From: Nicotiana tabacum
Lineage: Eukaryota > Streptophyta > Magnoliopsida > Solanales > Solanaceae
Reading direction: 5' to 3'
Assembly (NCBI RefSeq): GCF_000715075.1
Contig: NC_134096.1
Location: forward strand, 68,081,026 to 68,145,025
Length of the DNA: 64,000 nt
Made by a program: the position numbers and the translations under genes. The notes under the pieces were generated by a model. The model worked only from the letters and a program-made list of their open reading frames with translations. It had not been told where the DNA came from and did no database searches. The stretch's first letter is position 1. Every line of letters begins with the position of its first letter. Shown here piece after piece: positions 10,735-23,499 of this stretch.

Positions 10735-13700
10735 TGTTTCAAATATTTGAGTATCCGCATTCCAATCTTATATACTATCTTCTCAAAAGTTAAAGTTGGC
10801 AAAGATTTAGTGAATAAATCTGTCGGATTATCACTTGAACGGATTTGTTATACATCAATGTCATAATTTTTCTGAAGATCGTGTGTGTAGAATAATTTTG
10901 GTGAAATGTGCTTCGTTCTATCTCCTTTTATAAATTCTCCCTTCAATTGGGCTATGCGTGCAGCATTATCTTCGTATAAAATTGTGGATCTTTTATCACA
11001 TTCCAAACCACATTTTTCTTGAATAAAATGAATCACTGATCTCAACCATACGCATTCCCTACTTGCTTCATGAACAACTATTATCTCATCATGATTTGAA
11101 GAAGTAACAACATTTGACTGCTTTGTGGAGCGCCATGATATGACAGTACCTCCACATGTAAACACGTACCCCGTTTGAGATCGAGCTTTATGGGGACCAG
11201 AGAAATAACACGCATCTGCATAACCAACAAGATCTGCACTACCTTTGTTAGCATAAAACAAACCCATATCAAGAGTTCTCTTTAAATATTGCAAAATATG
11301 CTTAATCCCATTAAAATATCTCCGAGTCGGAGAAGAGCTATATCTTGCTAGTAAATTAACAGAAAATACTATGTTAGGCCTTGTAGCATTAGCAAGATAC
11401 ATAAGTACAACAATTGCACTGATAGGGTATTTCAGGACCAAGGAGTTCCTTATCCTTTTCTAGAGGTCGGAACGGGTCCTTATTCACTTCAAGTGATCGA
11501 ACAACCATTGGTGTACTCAATGGGTGCGTTTTGTCCATATAAAAGCCTTTTAAGACCCTTTCTGTATAGGCAGATTGATGCATAAAGATCCCGTTTGCTA
11601 AATGTTCAATTTGCAGTCCAAGACAAAGTTTTGTCTTTCCAAGATCTTTCATCTCAAATTCTTTCTTAAGATATTCAATTGCCTTTTGGAGCTCTTCTGG
11701 AGTTACAACAAGATTTATGTCATTAACATAAATAGCAAGTATAACAAATTCTGATGTCATTTTCTTTATAAAAATACATGGACAAATAACATCATTTATG
11801 TAACCCTCTTTCAGTAAATATTCACTAAGACGATTATACCACATGCGCCCAGATTGCTTTAAACCGTACAAAGATCTTTGTAAGCTGATTGAATACATTT
11901 TCCGAGATTTCGAATATACTTAAGGAATTTTAAATCCTTCAGAGATTTTCATGTAAATCTCATTATCAAGTGATCCGTACAAATAAGTTGTAACCACATC
12001 CATCATATGTATTTCAAGCCTTTCATGTAAGGCTAAACCGATGAGATATCGAAATGTTATGGCATCCATAACGGGTGAATATGTTTCTTCATAATCGACT
12101 CCAGGTCGTTGTAAGAATCCTTGTGCGACAAGGCGAGTCTTGTATCTTTCAACTTCATTTTGGTCATTCCTTTTTCGCACAAAAACCCATTTATGACCAA
12201 CTGATTTTATACCAGCAAGTGTTTAGACTACTGGTCCAAAGGCCTCTCTTTTAGCAAGTGCGCTCAATTCTGATTGAATTTTTCCTTGCCATTTTGGCCA
12301 ATCAGATCTTTGTTGATATTCTTCAACAGATTGGGGTTCACAATCCTCACTATCTTGCATAATATTAAGTGCAACATTATAAGCAAAAATATTATCTACC
12401 ACTATTTCAGATCGATTTAAATTAATTCCATCAGCAGTAGAACTTATTAAAAGTTCCTCGCTCACTTGAGTCTCGGGTTCACTGATTTCTTCAGGAATCT
12501 CAAAACTAATCAGATCTTGGGTATCTTCAGGAGATCCCTTTATAGTATCGTTTTTATCATTTGTCGATTTTCTTTTTCGAGGATTTCGATCCTTAGAACC
12601 CAAAGGCCTACCACGCTTCAGGCGTGCTTTAGGTTTACTAGTTCTTATGCAAGTAGATGGTCCTGCTGGGACATCAATTCGTATAGGCACATTCTCTGCA
12701 AGGATATGTGACTTAGTTATCCTTTTCAAATCAGTAAACGCGTCTGGCATTTGATATGTTATATTTTGTAAATGGATGATCTTCTGGACCCCCTAATTAC
12801 ATATAGGGGTACGTGGATCAAAATGAGATAATGATGAAACTTTTCACACAATTTCTCTTTTGATTTCTTTTTTCTCTCCCCCTAATTGTGGAAAATTTAT
12901 TTCATCAAACCGACAATCTACAAATTGAGCAGTAAATAAATCTTCCGTCAATGGTTCAAGATAACGAATAATAGAGGGTGATTCAAACCCAATATATATT
13001 CCTAACCTTCTCTGCGGGCCTATCTTACTGCGTTGTGGTGGTGCTACTGGCACATATACAGCACATCTAAAAATTCATAGATGGACAATATTTGGTTCGT
13101 GACCAAAATTTAATTGTGACGGAGAATATTTATTATAATGTGTTGGCCTGAGACGGATAAGTGATGTTGCATGCAAAATAGCATGGCCCCAAACAGTAGT
13201 GGGCAATTTTGTTTTCATAAGTAGTGTTCTTGCTATCAATTGCAGGCGTTTAATAAATGACTCTGCAAGGCTATTTTGAGTATGAACATAAGCTACAGGA
13301 TGTTCAACTTTTATCCCAACTGATAGACAATAATCATCAAAAGCTTGAGATGAGAATTCTCCAGCATTATCAGAGCGAATAGCTTTTATAGGATAATCTG
13401 GGAATTGTGCCCTTAATCGAATTATTTGGGCTAATAGCTTTGCAAACGCCAGGTTGCGAGATGATAGTAGGCACACATGAGACCATCTTGAGGATGCATC
13501 TATTAGGACCATAAAATATCTAAACAACCCACTTAGTGGGTGAGTAGGTCCACATATATCCTCATGTATACGTTCTAAAAAGGCAGGGGATTCAATGCCA
13601 ACCTTCATTGGTGATGGTTTAGTGATAATTTTGCCTTGATAACAAGCATCACAAGAAAATTCATCATTTGTAAGAATCTACAGGTTCTTTAATGGATGCC

Positions 13701-15360
13701 CACTCAAATTTTCAGTAATTCGCCTCATCATTATTGATCCAGGATGGCCCAAACGACCATGCCAAAGCACAAATGTATTTGAATCAGTAAACTTCCTATT
13801 TACGATAGAGTGTGCTTCAACTGTATTAATCTTTGAATAGTATAAGCTAGAAGATGAAGTTGGTATCTTTTCTACAATGCACTTCTGGCCAGAAACATTC
13901 TTTGTAATACAAAGATATTCCATATTCATTTCATCTATCATCTCAACATGATACCTATTTCGGCGGATATCCATAAAACTCAACAAGTTTTTTCGGAATT
14001 TGGAGGAGAATAATGCATTGTCTAAAATAAGTTTTGTTCCCTTAGACAGAAATACAATAGCTCTTCCGAAGCCTTCAATCAAACTTATATTACCAGAAAT
14101 TGTAGAAATATTTGTTTTTCCTTATGCAAATAAGAAAAGTATTTCTGATCTTTGAATATGGCATGAGTTGTTCCACTATCAATTACACAAATATCTTCAT
14201 GATTGGTCTTTGATCCAAACATAATTTGAGGATTATCCATATTCTTCAAAATAACATAAACAAAATGAATATGATAGTAAATATTATTATCAAAGAATAA
14301 CTTTTATTTATTTACAACTATTACATAACCATACTATCTACTACAAACAACAAAAATTAAAATATTTACATCTCTACAGATTCATTACTGATCACATGAC
14401 TTGTTTCTCCTTCTGGGAGTGCAAAGTAATCAGCTACATCCAAATGTATGAAGTCTAAATTATCTTCAGAAATAAAATTTGCTTTAGCATTTTTCTCTGT
14501 CTTCTTCATGGAAGCTTGATACAGCTCAACCAGGTGCTTTGGCGTACGATATGTACGTGACCAGTGCCCTTTTCCTCCACATCTATAACATGCATTTTCT
14601 GGCTTTGCTTCTTGCACCGCTTCATGATTTTGTTCCTTCCCTTTCCACTGCTGGTGGTGAGAAGGGATCTTTGGTGCATTATTATTACCATGATTAGAGT
14701 TTCTTCCCCGACTACGGCCATGACCACGACTGGGGCCACGTCCTCTTCCACGCTTAGCTTGGTGGAAGTTCGTCTCATTCACTTCAGGGAATGGACAAGA
14801 ACCAGTAGGTCGGCTTTCATGGTTTTTAATTAATAGCCCATTATGTTGCTCGGCTACAAGAAGATGTGAGATAAGTTCAGAATACTTTTTGAATCACATT
14901 TCTCGATATTGCTGCTGCATGACCATATTCGAGGCATGAAAAATGGTGAAAGTTTTCTCCAACATATCATGATCAGTAATATTATCATTACATAGTTTCA
15001 ATTGGAAAATAATTATGAACATAGAAGAATTATACTCACTTGTAGCCTTAGATGAGTCTAATCATAATGTGCCTGTGGAAGAACGACCATCTTTAGGTGG
15101 TCATATCTATCTTTCAAATTATCCCACAGTATGGCTGGATCTTTAACAGTAAGATATTCCATTTTCAGGCCCTCATCAAGGTGATGGCGTAGAAATATCA
15201 TTGCTTTGGCACGGTCTTGGTTTGATGCCTGATTTTTGTCCTTGATGGTGTCTACCAGACCCATCGCATCAAGATAAATTTCGGCATCAAGCACCCAAGA
15301 CATGTAACTTTTGCCCGATATATCCAGGGTTACAAATTTAAGTTTAGAAAGATTTGACAT
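10735..15360 (-). pseudogene. Copia-2 gag-pol polyprotein, broken
   Basis: In element order: gag starts at 15360 (MSNLSKLKFVTLDISGK) and runs to a zinc knuckle near 14650 (CYRCGGKGHW, with the last cysteine now Tyr). Next are the pre-integrase WHGRLGHPG (about 13750), integrase core segments HEDICGP, DASSRWS and SDNAGEFSS (13380-13560), RT with SLYGLKQSGRMWYNRLS (about 11850), and RNase H with YADACYF and LYEDNAA. The RT motif reads YVND instead of YVDD, a lost catalytic aspartate. At least six stops or frameshifts divide the frame. It would copy and insert the element's RNA if intact; it is dead now. Confidence 0.93.
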
Positions 15361-15438
15361 TATTTAGAAAAAGAAAGTTCGTACCTGTGATACTTTCAAA
15401 GTATTTGTTCGAGATGATAGAGTCTCGTGCTGATAACG

Positions 15439-15813
15439 TGTTATAAAATAAAAATTGTAAAGTAAAGACAAGTATAGAGAGAAAATGATATATTATTCAA
15501 ACTTCAAACTTATGTACATAATGAACTGAAAACTCCTCTATTTATAGAAGAAAGGAAGCAGTTGCGAGGCTTTTCAGGAAGCAGCTGCAAGGCTTTTCTT
15601 TAGCTGCTTATGAGCTATCTGCATGAGCTGCTTGCAACCTGCATGTTTAATAAGAAGCTGCTGCAAATCATTTCATTGAGCTGTTTGCAACCTGCCTGCA
15701 TCAGTTGCTTGTAGATAAACTTCAACAGAGTACTAAATGAATAATCTTCTCCAGGAAGATTATCTATAATGGAGTAATAAATGGACATCCACAATCTAAT
15801 TATTTTCATAACA
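15439..15813 (-). repeat. Copia-2 5' LTR
   Basis: A 375 bp LTR matching 10140-10513 in the same orientation. Its TATA-like sequence lies near 15540 on the minus strand. Its outer end abuts the ACACG flank of duplication copy A. Confidence 0.9.
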
Positions 15814-16000
15814 ACACGCGGTTTTTGCGATTTTTCTTTTTTGAACTATATTTTTTGGGCTAAACCACTAACAAATAGAAGTTAATAGATGTTCGGCCAT
15901 GCACGGGCCCGATAGCGTTGACGTTTTGCTTGCTTCAAGGGGATATTTCCTGAATAGATTGTGATTCAGCCTGTAATAATAGTACAACATATGCATACAC
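15814..16000. repeat. Segmental duplication copy A, right end
   Basis: Continues copy B from about 37932 to 38119 (ACACGCGGTTTTTG, ttttttgggctaaa, gcgttgacgttttgcttactt). Homology stops near 'acaacatatg'. Local differences include 'cggccatgcacgggcccgatag' here against 'ggtgccggtgcatagcacggg' there. Confidence 0.85.
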
Positions 16001-16615
16001 TAGTGGTTGTAGGCCCGTTGTAAACACGGGCCCAACACTATTCTTAATCCTATGAGTAGTAATGGCATAAATCAATATAGTTATGCACTTTATCGTTTAT
16101 GACAATAAAACATGAAATTATTCCAAATTTTTGTTTCATACATATTTTCTTTATTTTTTATCTAGAGCTTGATTTTAAATCTTTTATAAAAGCTTCCTAA
16201 ATATGATCAACGATATCTATAAGAAAAGTAGAACTAAATAATTTTAAGACAACTCTTTTTCTCCCAACTTTCACATTGCCTCTGCTCAATTTATGCGCAG
16301 TCAATTGCCTGTACAGTTATTAGGTGATAGTATTTGTTTTGCCTGGTGTTTTCTTTCTATATACCTTGGCATTTTTAGTTTTTATATTTCCTGAATCACA
16401 AGTGCGTTGAATTGAAATTTCTTAAATTTAGTAAAGTATTTGATTCGTCTATTTCTTTTTTGTTTTTTGGGGTACAGGTTGGAGCACGATTGGTGATTTT
16501 GGGAAGAGAAGATGTTTATGTGCTTATCCTTTTGAAAGGATGGATACAAACATATTCTCCTTGTGAATTATGGGATTCAGAATGCTTTTGTTGGAATTAT
16601 AGTCTATTGCATTGT
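16001..16615. other. Spacer with an exon-like patch
   Basis: AT-rich unique sequence. A pyrimidine-rich run and 'gtacag' near 16475-16480 precede an open stretch that continues beyond the copia-3 insertion at 20553. It could be the end of an old intron and the start of an exon, but no family is recognisable. Confidence 0.3.
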
Positions 16616-16966
16616 TGTTATGAAAATATTATATTATGGATGTCCATTTATTATTCCGCTATAGATAATCTTTCTGAAGAAGATTATCCATTTAGTACTC
16701 TGTTGAAATTTATCTACAAGCAGCTGATGCATGCAGGTTGCAAGCAACTTAATGAAATGATTTGCAACAACTTCTTATTAAACAGGCAGGTTGCAAGCAG
16801 CTCATACAGACATCTTACAAGTAGCTAAAGAAAAACCTTGCAGCTGCTTCCTTTCTTTTATAAATAAAGGAGTTTTCAGTTCATTATGAATATAAGTTTA
16901 AAAGTTAAAAAATATATCAATTTCTCTCTATACTTGTCTTTACTTTACAGTCTTTATTTTATAACA
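16616..16966 (+). repeat. Copia-3 5' LTR
   Basis: A 351 bp LTR with a TATA box TATAAATA near 16859 and the repeated GCAGGTTGCAAGCA motif of this family. It lacks a 'ctaaaaagtctcgcaa' segment present in the 3' LTR. Confidence 0.9.
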
Positions 16967-19900
16967 CGTTATCAACACGAGACTCTGCCATCTCGAGCAA
17001 ATTCGATTAGGCATCCATTAAAGAACCTGAAGATTCTTACAAATAATAAATTTTCTTGTGATGCTTGTTATCAAGGCAAAATGATCACTAGACCATCACC
17101 AATGAAGGTTGGCATTAAATCCCCTGCCATTTTAGAACGTATACATGGGGATATATGTGGACCTATTCACCCACCAAGTGGGTTGTTTAGATATTTTATG
17201 GTCCTAAAAGATGCATCTTCAAGATGGTCTTATGTGTGCCTACTATCATCTCGCAACCCGGCGTTTGCAAAGCTATTAGCCCAAATAATTCGATTAAGGG
17301 CACAATTCCTAGATTATTCTATAAAGGCTATTCGCCTTGGTAATGCTGGATAATTCTCATCTCAAGCTTTTGATGATTACTGTCTATCAGTTGGGATAAA
17401 AGTTGAACATTCTGTAGCTTATGTTCATACTCAAAATGACCTTGCAGAGTCATTTATTAAACGCCTGCAATTGATAGCAAGATCAATACTTATGAAAACA
17501 AAATTGCCCACTACTGTTTGGGGCCATGCTATCTTGCATGCAACATCGCTTATCCGTCTTAGATTGACACATTATAATAAATATTCTCTGTCACAATTAA
17601 TTTTTGGTCATGAACCAAATATTGCCCATCTACGAATTTTTGGATGTGTTGTATATATGCTAAAGTACCACCACATCGCAGTAAGATGGGCCCGCGTAGA
17701 AGGTTAGGAATTTATGTTAGGTTTGAATCACCCTCTATTATTCGCTATCTTGAACCATTGATGGGAGATTTATTTCCTGCTCGATTTGCAGATTGTCAGT
17801 TTGATGAAATAAATTTCCCATAATTAGGGGGGAGAGAAAAAGTAAATCAAAAGAGAAATTGTGTGAAAAGATTCATCATTATATCATTTTGATCCACGTA
17901 CCCCTATATGTAATCAGGAGGTCCAGAAGATCATCCATTTACAAAATATAGCAAATCAAATGCCAGACGCGTTTACTGATTTGAAAAGAATAACTAAGTC
18001 ATATATCCCTGCAGAGAATGTGCCTATACGAATTGATGTCCCAGCAGGACCATCTACTAGCATGAGAACTAGTGAACCTAAAGCACGCCTGAAGCGTGGT
18101 AGGCCTTTGGGTTCTAAGGATCGAAATCCTCGAAAAAGAAAATCGATAAATGATCAAAACGATACTATAAAGGGATCTCCTGAAGAGACCCAAGATCTGA
18201 TTAGTTCTGAGATTCTTAAAGAAATCACTGAACCCGAGACTCAAGTGAGCGAGGAACTTTTAATAAGTTCTATTGGTGATGGAATTAATTTAAATTGATC
18301 TGAAATAGTGGTGGATAATATTTTTACTTATAATGTTGCACTTAACATTATGCAAGATAGTGAGGATTTTGAGCCCCGATTTGTCGAAGAATGTCGACAA
18401 AGATCTGATTGGCCAAAATGGCAAGGGGCAATTCAATCAGAATTGAACGCACTTGCTAAAAGAGAGGTCTTTGGACCAGTAGTCCAAACACCCGTTGGTA
18501 TAAAATCAGTTAGTCATAAATGGGTTTTTATGCAAAAAAGGAATGACAAAAATAAAGTTGAAAAATACAAGGCTCGCCTTGTCGCACAAGGATTCTCACA
18601 ACGACCTGAAGTCGATTATGAAGAAACATATTCACCCGTTATGGATGCCATAACATTTCGATATCTCATCAGTTTAGCCTTATATGAAATTATTGAAATA
18701 CATATGATGGATATGGTTATAGCTTATCTATACGGGTCACTTGATAATGAGATTTACATGAAAATCCCTGAAGGATTTAAAATGCCTGAAGCAAATTCAA
18801 AATCTCAGGAAATGTATTCAATCAGATTACAAAGATTTTTGTACGGTTTAAAGCAATCTGGGCGCATGTGGTATAATCGCCTTAGTGAATATTTGTTGAA
18901 AGAGGGTAACATAAATGATGTTATTTGTCCATGTATTTTTATAAAAAAAAATGACATCAGAGTTTGTTATACTTGTTGTTTATGTTGATGACATAGATCT
19001 TGTTAGAACTTCAGAAGAGCTCCAAAAGGAAATTGAATATCTTAAGAAAAAATTTGAGATGAAAGATCTTCGAAAGACAAAACTTTGTCTTGGACAACAA
19101 ATTGAACATTTAGAAAATGAGATATTTATGCATCAATCTGTCTATACAGAAAGGGTCTTAAAACGCTTTTACAGGGACAAAGCACATCTATTGAGTACAC
19201 CAATGGTTGTTCGATCACTTGAAGTGAATAAGGACCCGTTCCGACCTCCAGAAGAGGATGAGGAACTCCTTGGTCCTGCAATACCCTATCTCAGTGCAAT
19301 TAGTGCACTTATATATCTTGCTAATGCTACAAGGCCTGACATAGAATTTTCTGTTAATTTACTAGCAAGATATAACTCTTCTCCTACACGGAGACATTTG
19401 AATGGAATTAAGCATATTTTGTGATATTTAAAGGGAACTCTTGATATGGGTTTGCTTTATGCTAACAAAGGTAGTGCAGATCTTGTTGGTTATGCAGATG
19501 CAGGTTGTTTATCTGATCCCCATAAAGCTCGATCTCAAACCGGTACGTGTTTACATGTGGAGGTACTGTCATATCATGGCGCTCCACAAAGCAATTAATT
19601 ATTGTTAATTCTTCAAATCATGCAGAGATAATAGCTATTCATGAAGCAAGTAGTGAATGCATATGGTTGAGATCAATGATTCATTTTATTCAAACAAAAT
19701 GTGGTTTGGAATGTGATAAAAGATCTACAATTTTATACGAAGACAATGCTGCATGCGTAACTCAATTAAAGGGAGGATTTGTAAAAGGAGATATAACGAA
19801 GCACATTTCACCAAAATTATTCTACACACATAATCTTCAGAAAAATAGTGACATCGATGTGCAACAAATCCGTTCAAGCGACAATCAAGCAGATTTGTTC

Positions 19901-19999
19901 ACTAAATCTTTACTAACATCAACTTTTGAGAAGATGGTATACAAAATTGGAATGCAGATACTCAAATATTTGAAACAAGATTTTCATCAGGGGGAGTAA
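16967..19999 (+). pseudogene. Copia-3 truncated pol (integrase-RT-RNase H)
   Basis: After the leader, coding sequence resumes at a HPLKNLKILTNNKFSCDACYQGK-like segment (about 17010-17080; the zinc site of integrase). Integrase core pieces follow to about 17350, where the expected DNAGEF has changed (LGNAG then a stop). RT has KQSGRMWYNRLS (about 18850) and an intact VYVDDIDLV (about 18975). RNase H (about 19480-19760) has the conserved SSNHAEIIAIHEAS and LYEDNAA. Several stops and frameshifts break it. Without gag or protease it could only have moved with proteins from another element. Confidence 0.92.
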
Positions 20000-20009
20000 A
20001 ATACGCGTT

Positions 20010-20167
20010 GTACTCTTTTTTCCTTACTAAGCTTTTCCCCATAGGGTTTTTCTTGTAAGGTTTTTAATGAGGCATTTAAAAATGCGTATTACTAAATATG
20101 TGTACTCTTTTTCCTTTACTAGGATTTTTTCCACTGGATTTTTCCTAGTAAGATTTTAACGAGGCAC
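20010..20167 (+). other. Copia-3 3' UTR stem-loop module, two copies
   Basis: Units at 20010-20074 and 20102-20167 follow pol. The second has the strongest pairing in the window: ACTAGGA with TCCTAGT, enclosing a CCACTGG core. Both end in the TTTTAAYGAGGCA type of tail. Confidence 0.6.
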
Positions 20168-20197
20168 ATTATCTTTTAGTGAACATTCAAGGGGGAG

Positions 20198-20552
20198 TGT
20201 TATGAAAATATTATATTATGAATGACCATTTATTACTCCGCTATAGATAATCTTCCTCCATTTAGTACTCTGTTGAAGTTTATCTACAAGTAGCTGATGC
20301 AGGCAAGTTGCAAGTAACTCAATGAAATGATTTGCAACAACTTCTTATGAAATAGGCAGGCTGCAAGCAGCTCATGCAGACAACTTACAAGCAGCTAAAG
20401 AAAAGCCTTGCAGCTAAAAAGTCTCGCAACTGCTTCCTTTCTTCTATAAATAAAGGAGTTTTCAGTTCATTATGAATATAAGTTTGAAAGTTGAATAATA
20501 TATCAATTTCTCTCTATACTTATCTTTACTTTATAATCTTTATTTTATAACA
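20198..20552 (+). repeat. Copia-3 3' LTR
   Basis: A 355 bp LTR, about 7-8% diverged from the 5' LTR by eye, with a short deletion after 'gataatctt' and an extra segment 'ctaaaaagtctcgcaa'. The target duplication ATTGT follows directly. Confidence 0.9.
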
Positions 20553-20557
20553 ATTGT

Positions 20558-21726
20558 ATATTATTTCTCATATGTTTTTGTCAATTACTTAATCCTTTGT
20601 GTATCCTGATCTTTCTAATCTTTCACTCATTTTTGCTTTCAACCTTGTGTTGTGGAAATCCATCTGTGGTAATAGACAATACACATTTCATACCGTTGAT
20701 CTTTTGAACGCATGTCAAACTATTATGACAATTCAGCTAACATGTGTCTATTATATTAAATTAACCCGATAGTCATCCTCATTTTGGGAGAGTCCAGTAC
20801 CTAAGTCACTGAATAGGCAAGTCGCTAATCCCTGGACTATGTAATGTACTTTATCTGTTGAGTTATGTGCGGGTATTTTATCATTGGTTTCTAATCTACC
20901 CTTTTGTCACTCTCGTTGAAGCATATACTCAGGGTGGGTGGGTACAGGGCATGCGATTTTAAAGTGGACTCCCCATCCATTATATAGAGAAGGTCACAAA
21001 GATTTCAATTTACGATGCCGAATTTCTTTCAATTTAAGAGCTCAAATCGAATCGGTATATTAAAACCTTGATATTCAATGAGCATTTTTAGTATTATGTA
21101 GGATTCGAACCTCCACACTATTTAGTATAAAGCATGAGATTGTGAGTCTCGCGTGTTTCTTTGTTTACTGGAGAATTGCCTGGTGTAGATGCATATTGAT
21201 TGAACTATTTGGTTGACATTCATATTACGCATAAAAAAGCATGAGCTGCTCGACAAAGATATCCAATCTCAGCTTAAAAGTTAATGATTTACCATCTGCG
21301 AAGGTCCTTACATAGTTTTATTGAGCACTTGACAATGGGATTCTTCTTTCAATATCGATTTTCGCATAACGAATTTTATTGTCTTTAATATATAGGATTA
21401 TATTGAAAGATATATTCTTTTACATCTATCTCTTAAGAGAAAACCTTTTTGATCGTAGTGTTTTTATCTTAGGAAAATGTATAAGTACTCCTGACTTATA
21501 GCCAGATTTTTAAATACACTTTATCTTTACGGGATCCTATTATCCCTCTTAAACTGTTTTAAAATAAAATAAAAACATCCTTAAATGATGACATGGCAAG
21601 GAGAGTGTATTCACTCTCTTGAAAGCATGTGAGAGGCAAAATTTAAGCTTAAAAATGATTAGTTTATATAAGTGACAACTTTTAATTGAAAATGATATCA
21701 TTATTTTAGACTTAATTAGTTATAAC
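20558..21726. other. Spacer, no gene seen
   Basis: About 1.2 kb of AT-rich sequence without a convincing coding frame, LTR or RNA gene. Bases 20880-21320 resemble generic degenerate plant repeat DNA, but I cannot name it. Confidence 0.4.
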
Positions 21727-21729
21727 TAA

Positions 21730-22501
21730 GGGTGTGTTTGGTATAACGGGAAATATTTTCCCTAAAAAATATTTTCTTGAAAAACATTTAGTAATCTTAC
21801 TCATTTTCCGGTGTTTGATACGCAAATTAAGGAAAATAGCTTCTCAAGTTTACTCATAAATGATAATTTAGATATAATAAATATGAAGCCATAAACTTTC
21901 GAACCAACAACCTTTCGATTCTGAACAACTAAACTTTCGAACCCGTAAACTCTATAATTTCTAAACACGCAAATTTTCAAACACATAAACCTCTTAACTC
22001 ATAACTTTGGAACTCGTAAAATTTCGAACTTGTAAACTGAAAAATAAAAAAATCAGAACTAAATATAAAAAAAAATATATATTTTTTGTGCGGGGTGGGG
22101 TGGTGGGGGTAGAGGGGGGTGGGTGGTGCAGAAAAATAAAAAACCAGAAAACAGAATATCGAAAATACAAAAAAAAGACGTTTTTTTGCAGGGGTGCAAA
22201 AAAAAACAGAAAATTGAATATACAAAAAAAAATTGTGGGATGGGGTGGGATGGGTGATTCAGAAAAACAAAAAAATAAAAAATTAGAAATACATTTTTTG
22301 GGGGGTGGGGGGATTAGATGTGAGGGTAGGTGGAGTTTTTGAAAAATGTTTTTCTAACTTTTTCTAGGTAAGTCATTTTCCTTCAATTTTAGGAAAATGT
22401 GATATCTAGAAAAATATTTTTCAAACTATTTTGTGCAACCAAACAGTGAAAAATAAAAAAATATTTTTCGGAAAATATTTTCCGTCATACCAAACACACC
22501 C
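21730..22501. mobile_element. Tourist-like MITE (PIF/Harbinger type), 772 bp
   Basis: Terminal inverted repeats start GGGTGTGTTTGGTATAACGG on the left and, reversed, GGGTGTGTTTGGTATGACGG on the right, continuing for about 45 bp. The element is flanked by TAA on both sides (21727-21729 and 22502-22504), the 3-bp TWA duplication of PIF/Harbinger. There is no transposase. The middle (22090-22320) is an unusual purine-rich stretch with G runs. The open frames there are low-complexity and not genes. Confidence 0.85.
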
Positions 22502-22504
22502 TAA

Positions 22505-23479
22505 GACTAATAGTATTTTTTAAATATTTTTTTAAAAAAATTTCAGTCCCTTTTTCCTTTTTTAAATTGGTCATTTGGTCTTGTTGCCCGAAGATCATGA
22601 ACTCCATTAATGTCGGTCGCAAGTTCATCGATGGTCTACCTATCATTGGTATCTTGAGTTGCAGAACAATTTGTAAGGTCTATATTTTAGGTTAAGGGGC
22701 TCAATCTTCACTTTGAATCTACCAATTTCATCTCTTCTCCAAACCCAATTTCCAGAATTATCCCCATATATTGAACCAATACTTAAACCCCCTTATAAAT
22801 TTACACAAGTTGATCTTCGAACTCTACCTCTATTTTGCAATCCTAATAATATTTTTAACTCCTTTTGGTTCAGATTTCATTCTTACCCTACAATTAAGTA
22901 CTTTCGTTTTTAAAAAAACTATTTGAATTACACCAAAACACCCAATTGGGTTTTATGAAAACAATGTACATTTTGGATATAATCAAACTTACATTTTGTC
23001 ATTGAAGACCTCGATCCTCATCCATTGTTCCAGTTAATAGGGAAGAAAAACGGGAAAATAAGGTGGGGAAAAAAATTGGAATATAATAAGAAAAAAAGAA
23101 AAACTTTATGGTGAAGAAAACGTTAAGGGGTTGGCCGAGAAGAAGCTATAGGAACGAAAAAGAAAGAAATTGGAATATAATAAGAAAAAAAGAAAAAACA
23201 ATATTAGTTGGCAGTGCGTGCACAACAAGCTTTAAGGATATGTTTATTTTATTTTAAAAAGGTTCAGGGTAATAGAATTCCCGTAAAAATAAATTGTATA
23301 ATTAAAAATCCAACAATAGGTCAGTGGCACTTATGCATTTCCCTTTTATCTTTAAGGTAAACAGTTTTTATTTAGTGTTTAGATGTTTATCATCTAAGAT
23401 TAGTATTACATTTGGGGTTTTAAAATGTAAGAGTAAAAGTTAGAGTTTATAGTTCGTGTTTTAAAAATTAGGGTTCATA
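22505..23479. other. Spacer, no gene seen
   Basis: AT-rich sequence with a purine-rich section (23040-23200) in which 'ggaatataataagaaaaaaagaaa' occurs twice. No coding domain was found. Confidence 0.4.
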
Positions 23480-23499
23480 AAAAAAGCTTTGAAATGCAT

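Larger units (their letters stand above)
10140..15813 (-). mobile_element. Ty1-copia LTR retrotransposon, copia-2 (5.7 kb)
   Basis: LTRs of 374-375 bp (10140-10513 and 15439-15813) bound a minus-strand gag-pol region. The left flank ends ACACT and the right flank begins ACACG. The empty site in copy B reads gtcACACGcgg, so this is a 5-bp target duplication with one later change. In element sense the LTR begins TGTTATGAAAAT and ends TTTTATAACA. A polypurine tract (AAGGGGGAG) adjoins the 3' LTR at about 10514-10523, and the leader after the 5' LTR reads CGTTATCAGCACGAG. It is the same family as copia-3. Confidence 0.95.
16616..20552 (+). mobile_element. Ty1-copia element copia-3, gag-deleted (3.9 kb)
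   Basis: LTRs are 16616-16966 and 20198-20552, with a perfect 5-bp target duplication ATTGT (16611-16615 and 20553-20557). LTR ends are TGTTATGAAAAT and TTTTATAACA, as in copia-2. The leader (CGTTATCAACACGAGACTC) is intact, but the sequence then jumps into the pre-integrase region. About 1.7 kb of gag and protease is missing compared with copia-2. A polypurine tract (AAGGGGGAG, about 20188-20197) is present. It lies opposite in orientation to copia-2, 802 bp away. Confidence 0.95.

Noticed and set aside
14506..14778. Second frame over the copia-2 zinc-knuckle region
   Set aside because: Out-of-frame shadow of gag; the knuckle is in the 14366-14782 frame.
22007..22342. 111-codon frame in the Tourist-like MITE
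   Set aside because: Low-complexity Lys/Gly-rich translation of a purine-rich stretch.
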